Assembly (NCBI GenBank): GCA_932521025.1
Contig: OW051472.1
Span: 6,634,001-6,698,000, forward strand
DNA: 64,000 bases
Direction of reading: 5' to 3'
From: Oscheius onirici
Taxonomy: Eukaryota > Nematoda > Chromadorea > Rhabditida > Rhabditidae
Shown here: in pieces, positions 1 through 13,196 of the stretch
Layout: every line of letters starts with the position of its first letter
How positions within the stretch are numbered: the stretch's first letter is position 1
The notes under the pieces: generated by a model
Database searches by the model: none
Seen by the model: only the letters and a program-made list of their open reading frames with translations
What the model was told of the DNA's origin: nothing
Program-made: the position numbers and the translations under genes

Positions 1-2345
1 CCGAACCTCCTAAGACCAATTGAAGAATACCATTCGGAATCGGATACCAATATGAGTGTCGACTTCTCACTGCCCTGTCAAGACGAGGTGGTTCTCTTAT
101 ACGAACAGCTTCAAAATGCCGGAATGCATCAACTACTGAGGAAATATGAAAAGGTGGGGCTTGTAAAAAATGCTGAATCATTTTGAGACAGGTAGTTGGA
201 TCATTTTACAAGGAAATCAAGGAGAAGAAGACTGAAAATGAGCGACTTCAGCACGTCTACCAGAGCGAAAAGGAAATGTACCACCGGAGAATGGAAGAGG
301 TCGAGACGGAAATTGATCAGCATCTGAAGCAGGCGGAAAGGAAGGCTAGAGAAGAGGTTGGTTTCATGGTATCTTTCAGGTCTAAAGATTATGAAAATTG
401 TTTAGTTCAATTTGTCGCTCCTGAGTGCAAAACGATCAGGTGATTATTTTCTAGGAACGAGAACGGCTGACAAGAGAAAAAGAAGAGATGAAATTGAAGT
501 TGGAAGAGGAAATGCGAGAGATGAAGGAGAACATTCGTCGTCTGGAAAAGATGGAAAATGTTCTACAGAGAGAAGGCGAAAAGCTCAGTCATCAGAAGGA
601 ACTCCAAACAAAACTACAAGTTCATTTGCCATTTATAATATGAAAAACTGTCTCAGGAAGTCAGCCATGAAAATAATGAACTGCGCAGATCGATGGCTGA
701 GAATCATCTGGAACTGGCCATGATAAAGTCGGAACTTGCGCATACTCGAGCCGACTACGACATGAAGACGTCGGAGCTGGAGAGGGAACGAGACGAGGTG
801 GCGTCGGCTTTGCAAGAGAATGAAGGAGCTGCTCGCCAACTTCAGCTTTTACTGTAAGGCAGAATAGTCTTTAACAATTTGCTTTAGCGACGCGAACAAG
901 AAACTCCATGACACTAATGAGAATCTTCGACAGGTTATGGACAATCGGGCGAGCGTCATCAAGCAGTTTAATCTTGTAGGTAGAGCTTTTGTTTGTTACA
1001 GTGTAATTTTGAGAGAACTCCGTCTCCGTACGAGATGGCCAGAAGTCCGTCTTCTCAACTTTTAACACCGACTACTCCAGCCAGTCAGAGAATGCTGTCG
1101 CCGCAACCGACTCCAATCACTCCGTACGACGATGATGGTAAGTGCGTTTATATAGTTAAGTTATCTTTATATTTGGTCAAAAAAGTTTAAAAAATGTTTT
1201 GTGTGCAATTCTGACTACATTTAGTATCTCCTTAAACTTTGGCCCATTCAGAGATCATCGACGGCTTCGAGTATACTGCTGAGACTGTGAAACCAAAAGG
1301 AGACGTCATCAACAGTGTGGTATCTTTTTAAGTCTAATCTAGAAAAAAGCTTTGTCAGGGCTACCACGAAGCTACTGGTCCGGCAGAGAGAACCTTTCGT
1401 GTGGTCACCTGCGGTGACGCGGCTGTCGGTAAAAGCAGTCTAGTAACGAGAATCGTCAGTGGACAGTTCAGTAGCCAACTTCCCAGTACTCTTGGTAAAT
1501 TCTTGTTTGTAATAAATGAGTCCTGCTTCCAGGAGTCGATTTCCACGTGAAGACTGTCAGCATCGATGGTCACAACGTGGCTCTGCAACTTTGGGACACA
1601 GCTGGACAAGAGAGGTCCCTTTCAAGGAAATTCTTTTCATCTCGCAACCTTTTCCAGGTTCCGCTCGTTGTGCAAGTCCTACTTCCGGAGAGCCGACGGG
1701 GCCCTTTTGGTCTATGATGTCACCTCGGAGCACTCGTTCCTCAGGGTTCGGGAATGGGTAGAAACTATCAAGGTTGTTTCTTAATTGTATTTATTCAAAG
1801 CTCCAAAATGGGTAACTTGGCATTTTTAAGCGGAAACGTGTGGCCGGAAACGAGAGCTACGAACTAGAGGGTATAAAGGTCATGTCCGACTACTTTTTGA
1901 AAACTTTCTGCTATGTGGCAATAAACAAAATCAGCAAATGGTTGGGACTAGCTTGAAACGCAAGTGAAAGCATATCATAGAAAAATCATTTTTATAATAT
2001 ATCAAAGCTGCTGTTCAGGAATCCGTCGAGCGTTCAATTCCCGTGATCCTGATCGGAAACAAGAAGGATCTTCGTCTCGGAGCGACCGAAGGTGTCCCGA
2101 CCAGTGAAGGAGCAGCGATGGCGGCGGCTCTTGGCACGCTCTTTGTGGAAACCAGTGCCAAAGACGGTAGTAATGTAGAAAACGCCATGTTGACCCTGTC
2201 AAGGTACACTTTAATAAATAAAAAACCAAAAGATAATAGAGAACTGATGGCGGTGGAAGACGTGGATATCCGTGCCAGCGGGGTGATTCTCTCACCTCGG
2301 CCACAACAAAAGACAGGCTGCTTCTCCCGCTGTAAGAGTTCATAA
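1..2345 (+). CDS. rsef-1: RASEF-like Rab GTPase (3' part, 5' end outside window)
   Basis: A multi-exon gene entering from the left edge. The first exons (1-153, 192-355, about 455-617, 656-855 and on) encode a charged coiled coil rich in E, K and R. A Ser/Pro/Thr-rich linker follows (1002-1139), then a complete Rab-type GTPase domain from about 1360: P-loop GDAAVGKSS, switch II WDTAGQE, NKKD and ETSAK for guanine specificity. This order (coiled coil, then Rab at the C-terminus) is that of RASEF/Rab45 proteins, called rsef-1 in C. elegans; the N-terminal EF hands of the family would lie upstream of the window. The tail ends CFSRCKSS, so cysteines are present but not as a standard CC or CXC prenylation box. 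A 36-nt segment at about 2203-2238 reads open but is better treated as an intron, because removal joins LSR to ELMAVED as in Rab proteins. AATAAA lies 42 nt after the stop. Confidence 0.88.
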
Positions 2346-2386
2346 CTACAATTTTATTCTATCCATTTCTGTATAACATACACAAA

Positions 2387-2392
2387 AATAAA
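2387..2392 (+). terminator. poly(A) signal of the RASEF-like gene
   Basis: AATAAA 42 nt downstream of the stop codon of the Rab gene, on the same strand. Confidence 0.6.
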
Positions 2393-2565
2393 GCCACTTG
2401 ACGGAGGTCTAAATAAATATTTACAAGCTCACGTTTTGAGTCGGAATGACATTCTCTTGGATTTTTGGGAAGGAGGAATGGCACTGAAGGCGACGAGACT
2501 AGACAAAGGCACAGGATGTTTTGTATACGGGGAGAGATTACTTTGAAGTGAATAAAGTCCTGATA

Positions 2566-5500
2566 CTAGATTTGAGAGAGGACAGAACGATCGCTCAGAG
2601 GTGAGCCATGTTCCAGACCGTTCCGAGGCAGAAGTTCAATGTGTTCCGACTCGCTGGCACTTCGGTTCTTGCCATTTCGGCGGACTGCATCTAGCTGAAA
2701 AATACAAGTTTTTACAAGAAGAAGCGGTATGAACATGCATATGAACACTTTTCTTTTTTTTCGATGTAACTTCGTTCCTTGCTTTGCTGTGCATTTTCAG
2801 TAGGCATACTTTACAAATTGGTCGAAAATTTCTAAATTCTTTACCGCACACCCGTGTTGCGTACTTTTCAGTTACACGATATTGTTCTGGTGAAAATATG
2901 CGCAAATCTTGTTTGTCTCTCGAAAGGTTCCGTAAGTTGTTCTTATGTAGCGTCAAAACAACTCGGTTAAGCTGGTCTGTTAGGAATATTTTTTAGAGGC
3001 ATGTACTTCTAGCTTCCATCATGAATGCATGTCTGTCCCGATGCAAGGAGAAAGTGTTCGATAAAGAGCCTATTAGCTAGGGAAAGAGCCTCCTCTTTTA
3101 GCATAAAGAAATGACACGGCAATTGAATTTGAAAAAGTTACACAAATACCAAGACTTGAATGGAAGGGCATTTTTTCAAAAATAAGTGGGTTTGAAGCAT
3201 GCCTTTTGATTGAAACGATACCATTAAGACAGTTTAAACTGAACCACTTCTTTGGGTTTGCGAACAAATGACTACGAACAGAACAGCGTTTTCACACCCA
3301 TGCCAAGAGCGATGACAGAAGGCGGTAGAAGAAGGGGAAGAGGAGAAGACTAGCTTAGCTACTAAGAGCCACACAACGGAACCATTGAACTGACCTCATT
3401 CAGACACATGTTCCCCTACGCGACTGCCACCGATTTGACTAGAATGTTTGATGTTTTTTCAATTCTTTTTCACTCAAAAATGTAATCTTACCTGTGGATG
3501 AACGAGGAGATTTTTGCGCTCATCTAGACTGGTTCGTGACAGAGTCCGAACCCCCAACGGGCTGGAGTGTTCAACTTCAATGAAAGAAGATCTGAAAGAG
3601 TCAAGACTGAGAGATAAAGCTTTAATACCAGTATACATATGTGAGCGAGAGGTTCTAGTAATGAGCAATAACTCACAACACAACAGACGTGCCATCTAGT
3701 AGTATCCACGACACACGTGAGTAAAAGAACAAAGGTCAGTGGGTAAGACCTACAGCAGAGGTTGCTTGTCTTCCGTCTCGTCCTCGACCACAGTCTCGAT
3801 TCCACGCAAGTTCAGAGCACAGCCGGCCGTATAGCTTCGATGCATGCCACATTCCGTCAGTAGTTCCACCGAGGGCCATCTTGAGTTAGTTCACAGTCAC
3901 ATAGGAAAGAGAAACAAGGGAAAAGCGGTGATGCGCACACACGAAAAAAAGAGCTTACCTAGTTCCGCCACGGCTGATCAGAGTCGTCTTGTAAGCCAGA
4001 AGCCAAGTGTTGGCTGTGATTTCCAAGTAGGTACAGTCATCCCTCACGACGACCGAGTAGTCGGGCAGGAAGCCGAGTTTCTGCAAAATTCGATTAGAGA
4101 GTGGGGAAGTGGAGGGCATGAAAAGTGCAGGTCACTCACGAGAAAAAAATGCAATGGCAAATGGTTAAAAATAGAACTCAGAAAAGTAATCAAGATCCAT
4201 GGTCAGTTTTCAGATTTTTCGAGAGATTGAAAACCCTTCTATTAAAGCCAGCCTAAAGTGGAACCCGTTTGATTTTGGAGCGCAAAGTAAGGGTTGTGAA
4301 AATCTCAGTTCAGTAGCATTGATAATTCCATCTATAAAACGAACCTTGTCAACACTGAGAGAAGACTTTGAATGAGCCTGTTCTTCCTTGTCCTTCTCAC
4401 AACGATCCACCAGTCTTTCGAGCATCTCCGTGCCGAAAGCATGCCACGGGCCGGCCTCAAAAGTCATCTGATCCTGTCCAATCGTGACGAGAGCCCTTCC
4501 CTCCAGAATCAAGATGAATCGTTCCGAGTATTCGCCCTTGGTGAACAGCTTGGCATGTTTTGGAATTCCGGCGTTGCGAGCATATATCTCATGGGGCAGA
4601 TGCGTCAACTCGACCTGAAAAAGTGTTGCTCTTTAGTGGGCTGCGAACTTTGAGAGGAAATCAAATCTCATGTTTTGATCTGTACTTACTCGGCGGCAGT
4701 GCTGGCGAATGAGCTTCTCGAGCACATTTTGGGTGATCATGTCGCTGTTGAAGGCTCGGTGATTCGCCGTCAGCCATTGGTAGGTGACGATTTGCATCTG
4801 GACTGAGATGACGCAATGCAGATCGGCATCCGAGAAGCAAACGACATCACGCGTCTGAAAGAAAATGGGGTAAATTAGCGGAAGAAAGCAATTTTATGGG
4901 CTTCTCGTGGAAGAGGCAAAAAGTATCGTATGACAGCTTGTTTTTACTCGATAGGTTCCCAAACATACGCCATGTATGAGTTTTTTCGAGTTCAAGGCGA
5001 CGTTTTCGATCTTTCCAATGTTCAACAAAGTTATGGAGGAAATCAGAGCAACAACTTTGAAGAACATCGGAAAGAACATGTCGCCTTCAACCTGAAAAAT
5101 GGACCGTACCCAGTTACGTATTTTTTGAAAAAGTTTTTGTTCACTAAATTTCCGTTCATCACATTACACATTTTGGAATACCTTAGACCTCTTTTGAACA
5201 ACCCCAATCTCCCCTCCAGATTCACAAATGAGTCTCTCGTAGCTGACAACTGTTCCCGTGGTCCCAGCTGTCAACCGTTGTTTGAAAACACGTGCCACCC
5301 TCGCATCCCCAAAAAATGGACCGAGTTACACAAGTCACAAAATCTGTACCTTTTAGTCGCGATTTCCACAAAATCACAATATACATGAGACTGGACATGA
5401 CCAGAATCATAGAAATAAGTGTGGCCATGTACTGACACCAGGTCGAGTTGAACTGTCCGGGTGATCTCGGCGCTGAGGGGATGTAACTGGCATCGTCTCG

Positions 5501-8500
5501 AAGAGAGACGAAGGAAACCTCTCGCAAACTTCGAGGAGAGCCGTTCGGTATAAACGAAGGCGGCCGGAGCATTGGAGAAATGGACAGAGAGAGGCGGAGC
5601 CCAGAGGGAGAGGGAGGGTGGCTATTTCACACGAAAGAATAATATTTGACGGAGCTTCATAATTGGTATTAGTTCGGTCCCAAGGGGATCAATTAGACCC
5701 TGATTTGAATCTATAGCCCTCAAAAAAAGATTTCTTGAGTGAGAAGTTGCCCTCTTGGGAGATGATTTACATAATTCTATTTGTCCCTTCAGTGCGGGGG
5801 ATGCAGACGGAAGATTGTTGGAGGATCTTTCTCTTCATTACCATATCCATTCAATAGTTTTTTTAGCCTTACAGTATTTGTTGACAGTCAAGAGGTAATG
5901 ATATGACTGGCTGGAAATGGGATCGGGAAAATTAGTTGTTCTGGTAAACAGTTATTAGGATGTGGGTGGACGACGTCATATTTTACACAGTAGATGTAAA
6001 TAATGGTTGAGACAGTTATTACAAAAAAGTGGTGGACTGTTTATTTGTGTTTGTGTTAGTCCATGGCCACGAACAAGTCAGGACAAGTTAGCTTTTCTTA
6101 GGATTAGATAGTTAGTTTTGAACATAGAGTGGGAACGAGAAATCTTATGCTTGGACAACATTCTTCGCACTTCTGAGCGCCGCAGGCGCCAGGGCGGCGA
6201 CAGCCGTCGTAGACGGCTGGTCAAAAGTTAATTCTAAGAAAACTGGGGTTCCTCCCGTCTTGTCCTCATTTCCTGTTTAAAACTTTCTTGAATTTTGAAG
6301 AGCTATTAATGACACTTTACTATCAGAATCAGTGACGGCACGCGACGATAAATAAGCAATGTTGTGACCCTAATCCTGTCCTCTCAAACCCCCGAAAAAG
6401 TCATATGCTCGACTGAACGAGAGAGAGTGAGAAGCAATCAACCATTTGTCAAAAAGGCAGCCACTTGAGATCCCCACATGAGATTGGAGGGGTCTGGGGA
6501 CGAGCAAAAAAAAGAGTTTCCTACCTGCTGACCACCTTTCCTCTTGGCGCGGTGGACGTTGTCCATGATGGCGTCAGTTTCGTCGACAATCTCGGCTTGG
6601 AGAATCTCTTCTACAATATCTTCCAGTGTGACCACACCGACCAGATCATAGCTCGGATCTTTATCGTCGGGTTCGTTGATTCGCTGGACCATGGCCAAAT
6701 GGTAATCTCCCTGCAATATGAGAATTATAGTAATTTTGTGTAAACAACCTTCTTGAACTCTTCGAGCATAACTCTCAACGGAGTATCTTCCATAACGAAA
6801 CGGAGCGGATGATTGTGGTAGTTACAGACAGTCTGGATTGTAAAGTTGTCGTCTGGGTCGAGCAGTGCCAGATCCTTGACGAAGATGAGAGAGACGACCG
6901 TGTTGCGATCACCTGCCGCATGGACGGGAATTCGGGTGTATCCCATTCGGAGAATCTCGGCCACTGTTTTGGTGTTAAGAACAGTAGTGTCGGGAAGCAT
7001 GAAGACGTCCTAAAAAGCAGTTAATTTTTTATGAAGAAACCCACGTCAATTCGAGTCATGACGGCTGAGACGGTCTTATCGCAGATTTCCATGGCACCGA
7101 CAGCGATTCTTAGCTCTTCTTGAAGGGCTCCAGAGCTGTTCATCTTGATCAACTCGAGAAGACGCTTCCGATCATAGGACTGGATCTCTTCACCGAGAAT
7201 CACGTCCAAAAGTTTGGAAATGGGCCAGGCGACGGGGAATGTGAGCATCATGAAGAATCTGGTGATTAAGATCGTCTTGGCTCCAACAGCAAGACCCTTT
7301 CTATAAATAGAAGTTGTTGGAAATAAAACAAAAAAGAAACTCACTTGACACAGAGGCTTTGAGGGAAGATCTCTCCGAAGACTACGATACCAGCCGAGGC
7401 ACCTATCAAGGCGACGTAGCCGGAACCGGTCAAATCGTCGAGGAGGATGGAAATACCCGAGTTTACCAGTACATTTCCAATGAGAAGTGAGCAGAGAAGA
7501 AGGTTTCCACGTTCACGGACCGGCAGAATCGACTCGGCGTATCGACGCTCCGTTTTTGACCCTGAAAACAAATTTACTTCGCTACTCTACATAAATATTC
7601 CTACATAAAATCAATATTAACTACAAGATCAATAAATAGTTTCAATTACTCTTCTAAACATTCAAAAAAAGACTAATTGTTCACTCTAATTGAGTTGGAA
7701 AAGAATTCCCGTGCAGCATCAAAGTACCAAAACTTTTGTTAGCCTACCCGACTTGATGATGAGCATGAGTTCATTTGTGTTGAGCGACATCAATCCCAGA
7801 TTGAGACCCGAGAAAAGACCCGAAAGGACTAGAAGGAAAGTGACGATGACGATCTGAAATTTGTTTTCTATCTCTTTTTTAAGTGTTTCTCACTTGTAGG
7901 TAAAAGGGGAAGTAATACTGTTTTGGGGGAACGTGAGTAGAAATCAAAGTGTTTTTGTTTTCCAGGTAGCGATAGTCTCTGTTGTCCAAGGTGTTGTAGC
8001 AGATGTGGTAGACTTCTTTGCCTTCGACCCTAAACAAAAGGATTTGCTCAGATCCTTCCTAAACTTACGCTGGGAAAGAGACGATACCGACGAAACGAGT
8101 CTCGGTGTAGATGAAACTGTCGGCCTGGGTGATGACGACATTGTGATGGACTAGCGAACAGTCGACAGCTTTGTCCGCACTGGCAACGAAGGAAACGTTG
8201 TTGAGTCGCTCGAGGCCGTAGCCGAAGAAGACGACACGAAGAGGCTCGTCCGGATGGACCACACTCATTGCCTCCTCATAGCCGATGAAGGGACTGCCTT
8301 GTGAGGGCTCTTTTGGCTCCAAACGGAGTCCAGAAATCGTGACAGGGACTTTTTCTCCATTTGGAGAGGCTTGAGCCTGGAAAAGTTAACAATTAGCATT
8401 ATTCTTTCTGATTTTGAAGCTGATAAGGGAAGATGCATTTAGTCCCTTTTTTCACCAATATTTCTGATGAAGTTGAGCAGCTCGCTCTTTGTAGTTTAGA

Positions 8501-9652
8501 CCCCCTAATATTCTCAAGCCATTGTCAAGTGAAAGCGGGCTCTTTAGGAGGAAGGGACACCTTTGGTCTTTGTCATCGATTTCGAATGCTTTTTTCTTTT
8601 TGAAATACCGGTTGAGGGTGTTTGGTTTCCCATGAGCGGAAGTCGGAGGGAGAAAAGTAAGAGAATCAGGTGTGGTACTTGAAGGACACTATTCTTGCAG
8701 AATTACTGAATTCTTTTTATCCAATTGCCCCTCTGTACTCTTCGTTACTCGTAGCCAGGATGTCTCTCACAGACTCTATTTATCAATGCGATCATGTTTC
8801 CACCGCCAGTTTTACTGCTACTCTCATCCTGACAGCAAACACATACCGATTTTATCTCAAGCCTCTCTCCGCCCGACATTTAGAGATCAAATAATGATGA
8901 CGCCTGCGTTTCGATCAAAGTTCAGCGGTGAACTTTAAAAGAAAGACTCTTTTCCAAAGGCTTGAAAGCTGATATTCGTAGGGACAAAGCTCATTGCTCT
9001 GTGTGATCTTTCAGGCATCGAAAGGTCGAGATGAGTCAGTGTTTGTCAAGGAAAATGTCGTTTATAACTTGAACTTTCCAAACGCTTGACAGCTACTCGC
9101 TCCCCTAATCTTTCCGTGCTTCTGAAGAGCTGATAAGGCGCGATCTATATGGAACCACCAGGCTCACTTCTCGAGAAGAAAGAGCAAACTGTGAGATAAA
9201 AAGCTGATTTATGATGGTCGAAGGGGAGTTCTTATGGCTTATGAATCAAAAGTTACGATTTCTTGGAAACAAGTCCGGAAGAAGAACAGATCAAAATAGG
9301 AAGACATTCAACGCGGAGTATCCACTGTTGTTTTCACAAGTTCAAAAAATGAGAATTTATCGATTTTTGGGCTTTTTTAAAGGTAATTCATGGAAGAACA
9401 GAAAAAAGTCCAGTTCTTAAAAAAAGTTGACTCACCCTCCCCTCAGGGGAACTGACTCCAGTTGCGAGAACTCCGTCGTGTAGACCTAGTAAACTGGCTG
9501 TAAGCAACACATTCAACCTGAAAACAGCATTTTCGAAATGAAGAAATGATAAAACAGTACCAAAAAGAAGGTAAGCTGACTCGCATTCCACGCGATCCGA
9601 ACACTGATGCGACTTTGGAGGTTGGCTCCAAGGGCGATCTAAAAAGAGCCAT
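2566..9652 (-). CDS. CNNM (cyclin M / ancient conserved domain) divalent-metal transport protein
   Basis: Minus-strand gene with phase-compatible exons. It starts MALFR at 9652; a second Met (MRVSLPSFW) begins a good signal peptide. Next comes the extracellular domain (exon about 8379-8070, with GYEEAMSV and [11 protein letters not shown]). The DUF21 membrane domain follows (about 8024-7130: [43 protein letters not shown]), then a CBS pair (about 7130-6520: [25 protein letters not shown]) and a cNMP-like C-terminal domain (exons 4857-4692, 4619-4346, about 4080-3967: [32 protein letters not shown]). The tail exons are 3591-3492 and 2703-2566, ending SDRSVLSQI. Domain order and length match CNNM proteins, which mediate Mg2+ efflux at the plasma membrane. 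Large introns (8378-9438, 4858-6523) hold no clear genes. Confidence 0.93.
3750..3879 (-). CDS. alternative last exon of the CNNM gene
   Basis: After the cNMP-domain exon ends in phase 2 (..GGT AG), two downstream exons fit equally well. One is the 3591-3492 exon used in the main model. The other starts at 3879 after CTCAAG and reads [12 protein letters not shown]... to EDKQPLL and a stop at 3750. It keeps the frame and ends in an acidic segment with a terminal di-leucine, a common sorting-signal type. The acceptor is weak (no clear pyrimidine tract). This is inference from phase only; transcript data would decide. Confidence 0.4.
4969..5572 (-). CDS. possible alternative 5' exons or nested small membrane-protein gene within CNNM intron
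   Basis: Inside the long CNNM intron, same strand, an exon starts at ATG 5572 ([16 protein letters not shown]) and carries one membrane segment ([20 protein letters not shown]). It ends in phase 1 at a GTACAG donor near 5358. Phase-compatible exons follow at about 5273-5175 ([18 protein letters not shown]) and 5091-4969 ([16 protein letters not shown]). The last ends in phase 0, the phase needed to splice into the CNNM exon at 4857. It could be an alternative promoter giving a CNNM isoform without DUF21 and CBS domains, an independent nested gene, or chance. I recognise no family. Confidence 0.3.
6177..6218. repeat. two adjacent GC-rich hairpins
   Basis: Inside the CNNM intron. GCGCC-GCA-GGCGC at 6177-6189 is followed by AGCCGTC-GTA-GACGGCT at 6202-6218, a perfect 7-bp stem with a 3-nt loop. 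The string GGCGGYGAMAGCCGT around it recurs near 44043 and 51158, so it may be part of a dispersed repeat. Confidence 0.4.
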
Positions 9653-12600
9653 ATTGAGGTGGGGTTAGAGCAAAAAGAAAGAAGAAAAACAATATTGAAC
9701 GAAGGAAATTGTGGATTCTTGCGAAATCGAGGCAAAAGCTGCCTTAGGCGAAAAGTGGAAGTGAGCGCGATTAGGAGGGCGGGCCAGAGACGCATGGTTA
9801 ATGTTAAACAGCGAGCAGACGTTTGGACCGACCGACAACAAACGTTACACCATTTAGATGGACGATTGCGTCGGAAGTCTGACCTTTTGAAACACTGGGT
9901 TTGAATGAGCTGACAGAAAGACTGGGCTGTGAATCTTTGGAAGAGAGGACGCTGTTTCTGTTTGGCAAAAGAAAGTGAAGAATTCAATTGAACGCCCAAT
10001 GGTTGTCAAATATTCGAGATGACATACTTGCATACAAAATGAAGGGCGCTGTTTGACTTTTGCAGGGAAAATGGAGCCCTTTTCGAAGAACGCCATTCGG
10101 ATAAATAATTTGGAAGACGGGAGGGGTAACCATGGAAGTTGAGACAAGCCAAAACGAACTAAAGACTAGAACAATAGGGAAAGCGAAGCAGCGGCGAGAT
10201 TGGTTGTGTTAGGGGAGTGGAAAGCGTTGGTAATTTTCCTGGAACAAACGGAAGGACTGACCAACAGGTGATTACAGAAAGTGACCAGTTATGCAAGAGA
10301 AAATGGAGGATAGAACAGTCAGAGAAAATGTGAAGAACCAATTAGTATCAAATTGGCCAGGATGTACGTTGACAATCTCCAAGCACATTGAGATTTCAAT
10401 AGAAGGTTGATTCATGAAAACGAAATAGTATATTTGGTCATTCAGAAAACTAAACTTATATACGACTCACAACACAAAACTTAAAGATTTTGGGCAACAT
10501 TTATCTTCGCAGAAACTAAAATGGTCAGAAATAGTACTCGGAGGAAAAGAAACCCCTGCAGCTGGACAAGAGCACAGCTAGAGTTCGCACTGTTTCCCGG
10601 CTGTAAGCTTAGTCGTTTTTCTAATGAAATGAGGAAAGTGCGAAGACGAACTCTTTCACAAGAACTTGTGATTCATTGTTGTTATTTTTAACGTCGAAAC
10701 GTATCCGTTAGAGATTAAAACGAGAGAGGGGTGAGAAAGCTTTGAGCCGATTGGTAGTAAATCCTCATTTCCAGATTATCACATCGAACATGGAGAAAGA
10801 GAAACCTTTCAAAGAAAAGGGTAAGCGTCTTGGTTGAAAAATAGGATAGAGAGGGCTTTTGAAATAGGAGTTAGCTTTGACTTATTGTCGGGACAGGCTC
10901 GTTTTTAACTCCAGAGACCCGGTTACGATAAACAAATGGACTGATTCTAACGATCGGGAAGTCATGGAAATTTACAAAATTTTTCCTTAACATTAATTCT
11001 GTCCTTTCGATTTCGCAGTTACTTTTTACCCATTTCCGAACTTCTAGCCACCGCCGGAACGACCCGCCTCGCTGTATCTCTATTTGTGGATGGACGAGAA
11101 GCCATAAAACTGCCGTAAATAGTAGTCCGGATTTCCTGGTTTAGACTTTTCTGTGCTCCGACGGCATTTTAGTTCGGTCAACCGCGGATCCGGTGGAGGT
11201 TAGGCCTCTCTTCCGCCTGACATTTTGTTCACCTCTCAAAAGATTCAATCATCGTCTGGTTTCTGTGCTTTCTCTCCTTTGCTTTTTAAGCCTTTGACAA
11301 TTTTGGTTTGTGAGTGGGTATACGGTTCCGATTAAAACTAATACACGTGGCTTTAAAGATCCGCTAGAAGCGGAAATTATCACGAACAATCTCCCTAAAC
11401 AGGAAAGTTGTGGGGGCAATTTCTGATAGTTTTTGGTCTATCCTGTACGAATCAGCATAACAATTAAGGTGTCGTCCGTTTTAGTTATTTCACGCATCTG
11501 ATGGCAAATTGCTGATAATCTTTCGGATTTTCACTGTTGTCAGAAAATGTTCAAGTTCTGCAATGTTCCCAACTTGTAGAGCTTATCAAATACTTTGGAA
11601 AACTGAGAAGTACTGTAGAACAAATTTGTCTCACTGTCTCAGATTGTCGACGTTTCTTTTCGTCATTAAACTCATGAGACTGCCACAAGAATGCCTTTTT
11701 TGCGTCGTTCAATTGCTACCACTTGTACCGCCCGAAGTGCGATGAGTAGCCCAGAGCTCTAATTGAATCGAGGCCTGATAGCTGCCCTCCGGGGACAAGG
11801 ATATCTCGCTCAAGGTTGGTCAACTTTACTCTAACTATTTCTCTCTTTACTTCATTCCATTCAATTTCATTTCCGCCGCATGATTATGAGACAATTGCCC
11901 TTTGGCACAGCTGTTCTTCCTCTACAAATACGTGGTCGGCCATTTTACTCGCGTAGACATCTACGTGTGAATCTCGATGAGATAGAGCCTAATTTCCCAC
12001 GTGGGAGGTGGATATGCGCATCGCAAATTTGTGTAGGTTTCAACCTGTTTAACAGTTTCCAAGAATACCCAAAATAACAACTCAAATCTCTGATCGGTGA
12101 CGGGACAAATGGAATTTCCGGATTCCCACCCTCGTCAGTGTTTTGGACTCCTACTTTTCTTGGAACTGCTTCTTAACATTGTCTGTTCTAGGGTCTCTAC
12201 CAAAGTTCATAGTCTACTTGAAACCAAAACCACCGAAACTTTCACGTTCTTTGACCAAATGAAACCGAATTTGATGTAAATTTACGCCCAATAGAATTTG
12301 GCTCTTCCTGAACGAACCTTCAACCTAACCTTGTCAAATTTTTAGCCAGGAGGCAATCTTCGGCCTGTGACGAATTCAACCACGTCCAAAGGCTGAATTT
12401 CATTCTCTTTATGCTGTGGGAACCTAAAAGCCAAGACATAGACTCTGTCCGAACTTTCGGAAGTCAATGTCAATAGGTCAAAGCTCCCACCCGTAGGATG
12501 CATGTGCGAATAAGGGAGCGAGGAATCAAAGACGTTTTTGTTGCTGTGAGTCTAAGACTTTAAATTATCGCGCCATACAATAGTGCTCCCAGTTTTTCTT

Positions 12601-12659
12601 TTACTGTTCCGTCTCGGAGCCAGAATTAGTAGCAGTCTGAATGACGTCGAGCGGAAACT

Positions 12660-12687
12660 AATGTCAAGAAGCTTCGACCCCTCAGTG
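12660..12687. repeat. 28-bp direct repeat, copy 1
   Basis: Identical 28 bp beginning AATGTCAAGAAGCTTCG and ending CCTCAGTG is repeated at 13196-13223. The flanks differ. Confidence 0.8.
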
Positions 12688-12973
12688 ATAACTCTCGCAT
12701 CATGAGACGCCATTTGTCGGTTATCTAAAAAAACATATTCTACTCCAATATCAAAGAACCTTGTCGCTCTCCACGAAGAGAAAGCTTTTCAAAATTTAAT
12801 TCAACCTCTCCTGTGCAGCAGGGTCGAAACTTTTCGGTACCTCAAAATCTTAGGACCTATTTAGGTAACAGTAAATGTGAATCGAAATGACCCCATTCAG
12901 AACGGGCGGCGAGACGGAACGGGTGGGAACTTTGGCAGGATGGTTATAGCGTTCTTTAGTAATCTACATGTGG

Positions 12974-13196
12974 TATGGTCTGTTCCAAAAAGAAGAGGGA
13001 TTACCGTAAGATTTTAGCTCTTCCCTTCGAGGCCGACTTAGCACACAAACATTGAATATTCAGCCAACAAATTCCAAAGTTCGCCGCGTATCTTTCCAAT
13101 GTGTTGGCTGAGTATCCAACGTTTGCATGCTAAGTGGGTCTCGAAGGGAAGAGCTAAAATCTTACGGTAATCCCTCTTAATTTTGAACCGACCATA
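12974..13196. mobile_element. MITE, Tc1/mariner-like, 223 bp
   Basis: A near-complete fold-back. Ends read TATGGTC..GACCATA, followed by arms containing AGAGGGATTACCGTAAG and its reverse complement. The left arm (12991-13030) and right arm (about 13138-13178) match almost perfectly over about 38 bp, and the interior keeps weaker symmetry. Ends next to TA fit a TA target. The internal string TTGGCTGAGTATCCAAC is shared with the element at 40195-40378. There is no coding capacity. Confidence 0.75.

Noticed and set aside
9757..9790. Signal-peptide-like open frame MRLWPALLIALTSTF on the minus strand as the CNNM start
   Set aside because: It has no phase-compatible donor into the next CNNM exon; the start at 9652, with MRVSLPSFW at its second Met, joins in phase.
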